NCBI GenBank assembly: GCA_937123825.1
Contig: CAKZKQ010000143.1
Location: 1-44,721, forward strand
Reading direction: 5' to 3'
Source: an uncultured Pseudomonadota bacterium
Lineage (GTDB): Bacteria > Myxococcota_A > Bradymonadia > Bradymonadales > GCA-2716585
DNA length: 44,721 nucleotides
Under the pieces are notes generated by a model. The model made no database searches, had not been told where the DNA came from, and saw only the letters and a list, made by a program, of their open reading frames with translations. How positions within the stretch are numbered: position 1 is the stretch's first letter; every line of letters begins with the position of its first letter. A program made the position numbers and the translations under genes. Positions 9,015-16,035 of this stretch are shown piece after piece.

Positions 9015-9392
9015 GAAAAATGACGAGTTCGAAGCCGTCATAGCCGACCTCAAAAGGGTTTTTACCCCGCTCGCCGTGAATTGGACACACCACAAGGGTT
9101 GTCGCCGTAAGGCAGCGCGCCAAAGTGGCGATTCGCTTGTATGAAGGGCAATGCTGCACAGACCATTGGCCTGGGCGCACATCACCCTCCGGGTATCGTC
9201 TCCCCTTCACGACCCGGAGACAGACGATCCATGTGGTGTGTCGAATGTGAACGTTGTGTTCAAGAGTCCACAACCGCAGTTGGAACTGCGCGTCAAGGCC
9301 GATCATGCAAGGATCGTCAGACGCCATCAGGCCCTTTGGCGGTTTTTGAGGGTGGGTGCGACTGCAAGAGTGCACTCCACCGCCTGCGAACT
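8986..9392 (-). ncRNA. Candidate RNA or attenuated amtB leader, about 400 nt
   Basis: The boundaries are set by a predicted promoter at 9399-9427 and a terminator hairpin at 8986-9014. Inside, 9187-9194 pairs with 9212-9219 (8 bp) and 9195-9201 pairs with 9222-9228 (7 bp); the two pairings interleave, so they are either mutually exclusive or a pseudoknot. A further perfect 7-bp hairpin lies at 9275-9290. It does not contain motifs I know from 6S RNA, RNase P RNA, tmRNA or the glutamine riboswitch. It may be a stand-alone RNA, or a leader in which the hairpin stops transcription before amtB. No expression evidence is available. Confidence 0.35.
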
Positions 9393-9398
9393 GAAACC

Positions 9399-9427
9399 AG
9401 TATGGCGACGATGACGCTTTGTGTCAA
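9399..9427 (-). promoter_or_regulatory. Sigma70-like promoter reading toward amtB
   Basis: On the minus strand TTGACA (9427-9422) is separated by 17 bases from CATACT (9404-9399), a perfect -35 box and a good -10 box at the ideal distance. An ATGACGC half-site (9411-9417) of the neighbouring palindrome cluster lies inside the spacer, suggesting control by the same DNA-binding factor. A second possible promoter on the same strand, TTGAAA-17-TTTTAT, lies at 9467-9495. Confidence 0.5.
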
Positions 9428-9579
9428 GAGAAGTTTTGACGCTATGCGTTATATTTGCTCGTTGCCGATAAAAACGGCGTCGAGTGCATATTTCAAGTGC
9501 GTCATGATCTTATGACGCAGGTGCGTCATGGGGATGACGCATGTGTGACGCGTCATGATTTATGACGCGCGCATGACGC
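9411..9579. repeat. Cluster of TGACGC/GCGTCA palindromes
   Basis: Ten exact TGACGC or GCGTCA hexamers and one near match fall within 169 bases. Three form near-identical inverted repeats GCGTCAT-(4 to 6)-ATGACGC at 9499-9518, 9523-9540 and 9550-9568. TGACGCGTCA at 9546-9555 is a perfect palindrome, and TGACGC-TAT-GCGTTA at 9437-9451 is a weaker one. The rightmost units overlap the end of the GH38-like gene and the left ones overlap the promoter at 9399-9427. They may be operator sites for a dimeric regulator or a set of RNA hairpins. Confidence 0.75.
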
Positions 9580-12500
9580 GGCGCCTCCAAAGGGCCAGCG
9601 CCACAAGTGCCACCGTCCCCCAGTGTCCCCAGGGGGTCTTGCCCGCGGGGCGAGCCGGTGTGGTGCACTGACAGCCATCGTTGTTTTGGCTGCCATCTTC
9701 ACCCTGACCGTTGCCTGCGTCGATGTCAACGGTCCCGATGCTGTTGTTCTCATCGTCCATGCCGTCGTCCTCGCCCATGCCGTTGTTCATGTCGCGGGGA
9801 TCCTGGGTGTCGGGGTCACCGATGTCCTGCTCGGGCGGGAGATCCGCGCAGAGGTCGTCGAAGGTGTCCTGGGCCACATCAGAGAGATCGATGGCGTCTT
9901 CTTCGTCGTCGACGTCGGGGCCTGCATCCTGAGGCTCGCTGACATCCTCCTCGGGGGTGGTGTCCTGCTCATCGCCGGTGTCTTGGGTCTGCCCGTCGGG
10001 CTCCTGGGTGTCTTCTTCGTCGTCGACGTCCATCGGCGCCCCCATGTCCTGGGGTTCTTCGACGTCCTGGACGGGTTCGTCCTCGGTGTCGGGCTGGGCG
10101 TCTTCGGGTTCGACGACGTCCTCGCTGGGCTCGTCTTCAACGTCAGGCTGGACATCTTCGGGTTCGTTGGCGTCTTCGGTCGGTTCATCCTCGACGTCAG
10201 GTTGGACGTCTTGGGGTTCGCCAACGTCCTCGGTGGGCTCGTCTTCGGCGTCATCCCCTGTGTCTTGGGGATCGTTGGCGTCGTCGTCTTCGACATCCTG
10301 GACGGGCTCGTCTTCAACGTCGTCCTGGGCGTCCATGTTGCCCTGGTCCGCTTCCCCGTTGCCGTTGCCTTCGTCTCCGCCCGGATCCACCAGTCCGTTG
10401 ATGAGCAAGCGGTAGGTCTTCATCTCCTGGCGGCTGAGCGTGTCGGTCAGGATCTGGCCTTCCAGGTCGATTGGGGCAATGTCCGTTTCAATGTGTGAGG
10501 TGTGGGTGACGTCGCTCAGGCCTGCGCCTGGCATGTCCAACTCAAAGGTCCGCGCCCCGCCAAAGAGGTTCCACAGGCGAACCATCACGCCCTCTTCAAT
10601 GCCTTCGTCGGCGGGCTTGACCGAGAACGCCAACACCTCCGAGGCGTCCACGCGCAGCAACGAGTATTGATCGTCGGGCAACGAGCCTTCATTGCCCACC
10701 GGGATGCGGGCGGCGATCAGCGGGTTCTGGTGGGCCAGCGAGAAGCGCATGGCAGCGCCCGCGTCATAAGTTGCGTGGGAGCGCACCGAGTAGCGGTTTA
10801 CAAAGCGGCTGTCGCCGCCCTGATCGCGAAAGCCCAGATCATTGCCATCAACCTGCATGCCGACCACGGCCATGATCGACGGTGTGTCGGTGTCGAGGGT
10901 GTCAGTGGTGCTCTCGCCCACGCGCATGAAGCTGCTGTCGGCGTTGGAGAGCGTGATGGCGTAGCCTTCCTGGGCAAAGGAGGCAAAGTGGTTGAAGGTC
11001 AGGTAGTCGGTGCGCGCGTGGTTGTCGGCGTAGTCTCCGCCCGCCGAGCGGCGCCTTGCGGTGGCAATCATGCCCACCTCTTCGTGGCGCAGCGCAAAGT
11101 CCTCGTCCATGTTGAAGGCAAAGTCGTACCCAACCGTGTCGCCAAAGTTCTCCGTGATGACATTGTCCATGTCGATCCGGTTGATGTCGCGGTAAATGGT
11201 GATCCGGGTGGTGTGGGCGGGCTCAGAGGGCACGTCGATGCGCACGGTCGTCAGGACCGGACCCTGGGCCTCAACGGTCAACTGACCCGAGACCGGCGCG
11301 CCCAGGCGGCCGAGCGCCTGACCAGGTTGGACCATCTCCCGGTCTCCGTGGCAGCGGTCGATCACCGAGGTGATCGAGCCGTCGTTGGCCACCGTAATCC
11401 GGTAGAGGTCGTTTTCGATGACGCCGTCTTCCACCGTCGCCGAAGGTTCGCCCTGGGCAGGCTCCCCAGGCACCAGACGCAGCGCCTTGTAGCCCACCGA
11501 GGGGATCTCTGTGGCCAAAACTGCCAGCATCGGGCCCTGCTCGGTCTCCACGCGCTGGGAGGGCACCTCGTTCATCGTCAGTGGATCAATGACCTTGACT
11601 GGGTCGTCGCCCTCCAGGGGCAACATCGCCACCTCGGTGCGCACCCACGACAGAGGGTTGAAGACCATAAAGCCCACCCCCGGCCCGCCGATGTCCGAGA
11701 TCTGAGAGGTGAGGCTGCCCAGCGCGTCGCTGTAGAAGTTCTCCACATAGCCAAAGATCTGGTCGGCAGTCTCGCGCTGAAAGTCTTCGCGCGTCTCGAT
11801 CGCCAGACCGCTGTTGGCCGTCCAGTCATGCTCGTAGTAGAGGCCCATGTTGAGGAAGGCTCGATCGCGCTCGCCCTCGCGCACCGAAAGCAGCTCGGGG
11901 TCTCCCAGCGCGGCGATGGCGGCGATGGCCTCGGCGCTGCGCAGCTTCTCCACGCTGCGGCGCACCTGGGCGGTCGGCGCCGCCAGAGACGCCGTGTAGA
12001 GGTCCCACTCGTTGCCAAAACTTCCCGAAAAGTCCTCTAGCTCGTGGCCGTGATGCTCGACAAAGTCTTCAAAGAAGTCGACCTGGTTGGAGACGATGAC
12101 CCGGCGGTCTTCATTGCTCAGGTCCTGGGCGGCGTTCACAAAGACATCTGTGGTCGTAAAGAGATCGTCCCACCCGTGTCCAAATGCGCCCGCCACGTCC
12201 CAGGGCCAGGCATCGGCAAAGGTCGGATCCTCGCTCATGAAACGCACCGACTCATAGGGGTCACGGGCCTCGGCGTAGCCACCGATGTTCTCGTTGATCC
12301 CAAAGAGCGAGTTCCACTTCATGATCACCGACTGACCATCGGGGCCGACAAAGCGGTAGATCTCCCGGTCGCGGCGCACGCCTTCAAGCTGGAGGCGACT
12401 GACGCAGCCGCACACGCCCTTCCACGAGTACCGCGCGCCCGAACCCGCCCAGAGCGACGCCACACCCGCCGGCAGCGTCTGATTCTCCATCATGACCACC

Positions 12501-12949
12501 AGCTCAATGTCCAAGCCGTGCTGGCGCTCCAGGCGCCCGGCGAAGTACATGTCGCGCAGCACCGCCTCGGTGGGCATCGCCCCTGGCAAGAGCACCAGAG
12601 ACTGCATCGGCACGCTGATGTTGCCTGCGCGGATGTGCTCAAAGAGCCGCTCGGTTTCCGCCTCCGAGCGGTTGTTCATGTACTCGTAGATCCATAGGCT
12701 GCCGTCGCAGTTGAAGCGGCTGCGGTGATCCTCTGGCAGGTCCGCGGTCTGCTCGGCCAGATCCATGTAATAGTCGAGCATGGACTGAAACGCCGCCCGA
12801 TAATCCTCGTCGGTACCCGTCCAGAAGTAGTCGGTGTGGTCGTCGTTGGCGATGTAATAGCGCGTCTGTTGGGCGTGGGCTGTGTCGGCCGTCATGGCCA
12901 TGACACACAGAGCCAACCCTGCCAAGACGGCAGCTTGCATAAGGCGCAT
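9560..12949 (-). CDS. GH38-like secreted protein with acidic repeats and MYXO-CTERM-like anchor
   Basis: The product has 1129 residues. A Sec signal peptide (residues 1-26, ending AHA) precedes a domain resembling glycoside hydrolase family 38 alpha-mannosidases: HTDYFW (H38, D40) fits the first zinc-site motif, and the middle region has the family's beta-rich C-terminal character. At the usual nucleophile aspartate, MENQTLP (around 155) is found instead, so activity is doubtful. Residues 853-1090 are extremely Asp/Glu/Pro-rich, with an 18-residue repeat built on EDEPxxD. The end has C1093-Q-C1095, a hydrophobic stretch (1106-1121) and RRR, a MYXO-CTERM-like signal for cell-surface anchoring. 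The start at 12949 follows GGAGAG. An FKBP gene lies 141 bases upstream on the same strand. Confidence 0.8.
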   Translation of the reverse strand: MRLMQAAVLAGLALCVMAMTADTAHAQQTRYYIANDDHTDYFWTGTDEDYRAAFQSMLDYYMDLAEQTADLPEDHRSRFNCDGSLWIYEYMNNRSEAETERLFEHIRAGNISVPMQSLVLLPGAMPTEAVLRDMYFAGRLERQHGLDIELVVMMENQTLPAGVASLWAGSGARYSWKGVCGCVSRLQLEGVRRDREIYRFVGPDGQSVIMKWNSLFGINENIGGYAEARDPYESVRFMSEDPTFADAWPWDVAGAFGHGWDDLFTTTDVFVNAAQDLSNEDRRVIVSNQVDFFEDFVEHHGHELEDFSGSFGNEWDLYTASLAAPTAQVRRSVEKLRSAEAIAAIAALGDPELLSVREGERDRAFLNMGLYYEHDWTANSGLAIETREDFQRETADQIFGYVENFYSDALGSLTSQISDIGGPGVGFMVFNPLSWVRTEVAMLPLEGDDPVKVIDPLTMNEVPSQRVETEQGPMLAVLATEIPSVGYKALRLVPGEPAQGEPSATVEDGVIENDLYRITVANDGSITSVIDRCHGDREMVQPGQALGRLGAPVSGQLTVEAQGPVLTTVRIDVPSEPAHTTRITIYRDINRIDMDNVITENFGDTVGYDFAFNMDEDFALRHEEVGMIATARRRSAGGDYADNHARTDYLTFNHFASFAQEGYAITLSNADSSFMRVGESTTDTLDTDTPSIMAVVGMQVDGNDLGFRDQGGDSRFVNRYSVRSHATYDAGAAMRFSLAHQNPLIAARIPVGNEGSLPDDQYSLLRVDASEVLAFSVKPADEGIEEGVMVRLWNLFGGARTFELDMPGAGLSDVTHTSHIETDIAPIDLEGQILTDTLSRQEMKTYRLLINGLVDPGGDEGNGNGEADQGNMDAQDDVEDEPVQDVEDDDANDPQDTGDDAEDEPTEDVGEPQDVQPDVEDEPTEDANEPEDVQPDVEDEPSEDVVEPEDAQPDTEDEPVQDVEEPQDMGAPMDVDDEEDTQEPDGQTQDTGDEQDTTPEEDVSEPQDAGPDVDDEEDAIDLSDVAQDTFDDLCADLPPEQDIGDPDTQDPRDMNNGMGEDDGMDDENNSIGTVDIDAGNGQGEDGSQNNDGCQCTTPARPAGKTPWGHWGTVALVALALWRRRVMRAS
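10060..10325 (-). repeat. In-frame 54-bp acidic repeats inside the GH38-like gene
   Basis: Five EDEP-containing units occur here; four of them are arranged in tandem with an 18-residue (54-bp) period of the type EDEPTEDVGEPQDVQPDV. They form part of the acidic stalk between the enzyme-like domain and the membrane anchor. Such repeats change copy number easily, so length variation between strains is expected. Confidence 0.75.
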
Positions 12950-13090
12950 GGTGGTGATCTCTCTCCGGTCCTGGATCGCTGACACCCCTTCAACATCCCA
13001 GCCTGAAGGAGTGCGCGGTACCAAATCGGGGTCAGCATAGCACCATGGTGTCCTGAATCCAGTGTCGCTGACATTTGGTGGGATAAATAC

Positions 13091-13507
13091 CTACCTGATG
13101 TCGATCAAGCGCACTTCCAGGGGCAGCGTGGCGTTGGGCGGGATCATGGGGGCGTGGCCGTCAATGCCATAAGCCATTTCGGGCGGAATGGTGATGCGGC
13201 GCGTCTCGCCCTGACGCATGCCATCGGTCCCCGCGCGCCATCCTGCGATGAGGCGCTCGGAGCCCACCGGGCAGGTCAACTGGCGCGAGTCTGCCGCGGC
13301 GCTGCCCGTTTCTCCCACGATTTTGTAGGCATAAGTGGCGATCTGGCCCGGCATGGCCATGGGACCACTGCCTTCAATCTGGGCTTCGATCTTGACCGAG
13401 TCTGTGTCGGTCATCGTCTGGTACTTCACACCGGGTTCTTCCGCCGACGCGGTGTGGGTCAGGGCAAATGGAACCACCATGCACAATGGCAACCACCAGC
13501 GGCTCAT
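13091..13507 (-). CDS. Periplasmic FKBP-type peptidyl-prolyl isomerase
   Basis: This 138-residue protein starts with a Sec signal peptide (about residues 1-22) followed by a single FKBP domain. The C-terminal half, GMRQGETRRITIPPEMAYG and IPPNATLPLEVRLIDI, is typical of FKBP isomerases that speed proline cis/trans changes during folding outside the cytoplasm. The N-terminal half is unusual: the normal Y-x-G-x-L-x-DGxxFDSS strand is replaced by a divergent sequence, so some active-site aromatic residues may be missing. The start at 13507 is set by a perfect AGGAGG-type site (CCAGGAGGG). It lies upstream of the GH38-like gene and may help fold it. A second FKBP lies at 24629. Confidence 0.82.
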   Translation of the reverse strand: MSRWWLPLCMVVPFALTHTASAEEPGVKYQTMTDTDSVKIEAQIEGSGPMAMPGQIATYAYKIVGETGSAAADSRQLTCPVGSERLIAGWRAGTDGMRQGETRRITIPPEMAYGIDGHAPMIPPNATLPLEVRLIDIR

Positions 13508-13849
13508 GTCATCCCTCCTGGTTTGAAACATCCGAGAGTTGTTCATGGCATGTGTCCCTCCACTGTCTCTCGGCGTCGATTGGGAAATTCGACACCGATG
13601 GCCCATCGTCCAGTCTCTCTTACGTTTAGAGACTCCTGCTTGGTCTTAAAGTTCCCATCGACATCCCGGCGACCAAACGTGACTCACAAAGAGACGACGG
13701 TGTATGGATAAAGGGTCGGGACCTGAGAGGTTGTGCGAGAAAAGCAAAGGATCGATGCCAGGCATCCATGGGAGCGTAAGGTGCGCCGCTGCGCTCGCCT
13801 TGTCTCCCTCGCTTTTTGTTGCTCGACTTCTGAAAATGGTGGGAGAGCC
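13508..13849. promoter_or_regulatory. Divergent intergenic region
   Basis: This 342-base spacer separates the FKBP gene (minus) and the six-gene operon (plus) and should contain both promoters. An AT-richer stretch lies at 13615-13715. I find no promoter pair good enough to name, and no gene. The plus-strand frame from 13733 is open but the lipoprotein start at 13850 is better. Confidence 0.4.
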
Positions 13850-15580
13850 ATGAACGGGCAGCGCATGATCCGATGGGGATTGGTCACGGGGGTGTGTGGT
13901 TGGGTGTTGGCGGCAGCCTGCGCGGGCACCACAACGCCCGACGCCATCAAGTCCGCCGACAAAGCGGCCAGCCTCGTCCCCCCAAAACCCCCACCGCCGC
14001 CCAAGGCCGCGGTGATCACCCCCAAAGCCCCGCCATCCCCGTGGCCTCCGGCCGCGCTGACGCTGATGCCGTACATCGGTGAACCCCAACAAGGGGAGGG
14101 GCAGTGGCGTCCGGTGACGGGTCTGGTGGAGCAAAACCCCGGCGCGCCGCCTCTGATGTTTCAAACCACGTTGCGCAACCGCAAGCTCCGAGGCGCTGGG
14201 CGCGCGCGCTTTCGCAAAGACCAGTACTACGAGATCGAGGTGGTCGTCTGGGAGCCCGAGCAGGTCGGCATGGGGCTGGTGGGCGGGTTGGTTGAGCCCA
14301 AGATGCCCCGTGGCAAACGCAACACCGGTCAGATCCCCCGGCGCACCGAAGTCATGGGCCCGCTGATCGCCGCCTTCAACGGGGGCTGGCGCACCAAGGA
14401 CGCCCGCGACAGCGGCATCATGGTGGAGCGAGGGGCCAGCACCCCTTTGACCACAAACCGCGCCACCGTGGCCCTCTACGACGATGGTCGTGTGCGCATG
14501 GGCACATGGTCTGGCGCGGTCAGCGCGCCCAAAGAAGTCCACAGCTACCGACAAAACATCGAGCCGATCTGGGCCAAAGACACCTTCAACCCCCTGGGGC
14601 GCGACCGAAAGTGGGGCGGCACCGGTGGGGTCGCGGGCGCCGACGGCGCTTACACGGTCCGCTCGGGCATGTGCGTCACCAAAGGGGGCCATATGGCCTA
14701 CATCTACGGTGAACACATGGATCATGTGCAACTGGGCGAGGTGATGGAGAGGGTGGGGTGCCGATATGGGATGCACCTGGATATGAACGGGATCCACGCG
14801 GGGTTTGAGTTTTATAAGCTCGAAGGGCTCAAGACCGCCGCCAACGGTGATTTGCGCTTTGGGGTCAAAGCCGAGCGGCTCACCGACCGCATGTACTACA
14901 AGCCCTTTCCCCGCTATCTGAGCAAGCGCCCCAAGGACTTCTTTTATTTGACCCGGCGCACCACGATGCCCGTGGCGCTGGGCGATGGTTTGAACCTTGA
15001 GGGGTTGCCCCAGCCCGGCAGCGCCCGTCACCTTCCTGCGGCCGCTGCTGGACAGCTGGGCGATGTCCAGGTGATCTCCTGGGACACGACGCGCATGCCA
15101 CCGGGGGACACGCGCGAGGGCGGGCTGCAGATTTTGCTTGAGCCCGGCGCGCCGCCCCACCGTGGACCCAGGCGCCACCTGCGCTTTGAGGGGGGCCAAC
15201 TCAAGATCGCTGCTGGCGGGGACCCCACAAGTTTGCTCACCGGGACGCGGTTGCTGACCAAGGCGCCCGATTCAGGTACATTGAGGGTGTTGGGCATGGT
15301 GGGGACTTTTGCTTATTATCTGCAGGCCCCTTCCGGGTCCCGCGCAGCGCTCCAGGCGGTGGTGGATCGTTTTCCCGAGGCTGGCTGGCTTTTGTTGGGA
15401 GAAGGGGGGCGCATTGAAGTAAGGACGTTGGCCGCCGATGGCCAGCGTTGGGTCTCCTACGATGGATTGTCCAAGGAGGGGACCGTATTGACCAAGCAGG
15501 ACGCGTTGCCCCAGGGGGCGCTCGTCTTTGCGTTGCCCGCAGAGGCCCCACTGGCTGGCCTTCTGGAGGATGACCCATGA
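13850..15580 (+). CDS. Lipoprotein with phosphodiester-glycosidase (NAGPA/DUF2233)-like domain
   Basis: This 576-residue protein has a lipoprotein signal ending LAAAC (Cys24) and a proline-rich linker, followed by a domain resembling phosphodiester glycosidases of the NAGPA/DUF2233 family. Family hallmarks are AAFNGGW, a GIMVERG turn, ATVALYDDGRVRMGTW, a RQNIEPI segment, and VTKGGHMAYIYGEH followed by RYGMHLDMNG, in the order seen in the family. In animals NAGPA uncovers mannose-6-phosphate; in bacteria related proteins are thought to act on cell-wall or exopolysaccharide phosphodiesters, so an envelope role is inferred. The start at 13850 has GGGAGAG just upstream; the longer frame from 13733 lacks this. 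It is the first gene of a coupled operon, and its stop overlaps the next start (ATGA). Confidence 0.8.
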   Translation: MNGQRMIRWGLVTGVCGWVLAAACAGTTTPDAIKSADKAASLVPPKPPPPPKAAVITPKAPPSPWPPAALTLMPYIGEPQQGEGQWRPVTGLVEQNPGAPPLMFQTTLRNRKLRGAGRARFRKDQYYEIEVVVWEPEQVGMGLVGGLVEPKMPRGKRNTGQIPRRTEVMGPLIAAFNGGWRTKDARDSGIMVERGASTPLTTNRATVALYDDGRVRMGTWSGAVSAPKEVHSYRQNIEPIWAKDTFNPLGRDRKWGGTGGVAGADGAYTVRSGMCVTKGGHMAYIYGEHMDHVQLGEVMERVGCRYGMHLDMNGIHAGFEFYKLEGLKTAANGDLRFGVKAERLTDRMYYKPFPRYLSKRPKDFFYLTRRTTMPVALGDGLNLEGLPQPGSARHLPAAAAGQLGDVQVISWDTTRMPPGDTREGGLQILLEPGAPPHRGPRRHLRFEGGQLKIAAGGDPTSLLTGTRLLTKAPDSGTLRVLGMVGTFAYYLQAPSGSRAALQAVVDRFPEAGWLLLGEGGRIEVRTLAADGQRWVSYDGLSKEGTVLTKQDALPQGALVFALPAEAPLAGLLEDDP

Positions 15581-16035
15581 TGGAGCAGGAGCGGTTGCCG
15601 TACCTGCGCGCGTTGATCGCCGTGGCCCACGCCGATGGTGTTTTGGCCCAGCAAGAGGCCAGCCAACTCCAGGAGCAGGCCCGCGCCATGGCGTTGACCC
15701 CCAGCGAGCTGTCCATCATCCGGCGCGATCTGGACGTGGGCATCTCTGTCGAGGCGGCCCTTGAGGGGCATCAACTCTCTGTCCAGGTGCGTTGTCGCCT
15801 CTTGCAGCAGGCCTACATCCTGGCCTGGTCTGACGAGCTGATGACCCCTTCCGAGCAGCGCTGCATCCAAACGCTCATCGAAACGCTCGAACTTCAGGAC
15901 CACGCCCCTCGGATCGCGGCCTGGGTCGAGCGCTATATTGTCCTTCGTGGTGATTGGCATAAAATCGTCGCCGACGTTGTCCCGCGCGCGGATCACACCG
16001 CCTCTGTAGCCCAGGTACCCTTGGAACGCCCTTGA
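15577..16035 (+). CDS. TerB-like helical protein
   Basis: This 152-residue all-helical cytoplasmic protein matches the TerB/DjlA-N-type fold. Its opening, YLRALIAVAHADGVLAQQE, carries the family signature of an A-x-A-D-G turn followed by an acidic helix, which in TerB proteins forms a metal-binding site. The start overlaps the upstream stop by four bases (ATGA), and its stop overlaps the next ATG by one base, so translation is coupled at both ends. It precedes a McrB-like motor and may link that motor to the membrane or to metal ions, which is inference. It is not evidence of tellurite resistance: no terC, terD or terZ neighbour is present. Confidence 0.75.
   Translation: MMEQERLPYLRALIAVAHADGVLAQQEASQLQEQARAMALTPSELSIIRRDLDVGISVEAALEGHQLSVQVRCRLLQQAYILAWSDELMTPSEQRCIQTLIETLELQDHAPRIAAWVERYIVLRGDWHKIVADVVPRADHTASVAQVPLERP

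Larger units (their letters stand above)
8758..9559. other. 802-base non-coding region upstream of amtB
   Basis: No protein gene is convincing here on either strand. Reading toward amtB (minus), it contains a cluster of TGACGC palindromes, a sigma70-like promoter, two interleaved inverted repeats and a perfect terminator hairpin, each listed separately. From 8758 to 8985 I see only the ribosome binding site of amtB. An open frame continues upstream of amtB to 9375 but has no recognisable domain. Confidence 0.6.

Noticed and set aside
8758..9375. Upstream extension of the amtB frame
   Set aside because: No similarity to Amt proteins or other families; the start at 8757 has a good ribosome binding site and gives the normal length. 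The extension also runs through a perfect terminator hairpin.
8986..9392. Known structured RNAs (6S RNA, RNase P RNA, tmRNA, glutamine riboswitch)
   Set aside because: Conserved core motifs of these RNAs were looked for and not seen.
9623..10498. Hydrophobic, valine-rich open frame on the plus strand that could look like a membrane protein
   Set aside because: It is the complement of the acidic GAC/GAG repeats in the GH38-like gene, which read as GTC/CTC on the other strand.
15577..16035. Tellurite resistance gene
   Set aside because: Only the TerB-like fold is present and no other ter genes are nearby, so resistance cannot be claimed.
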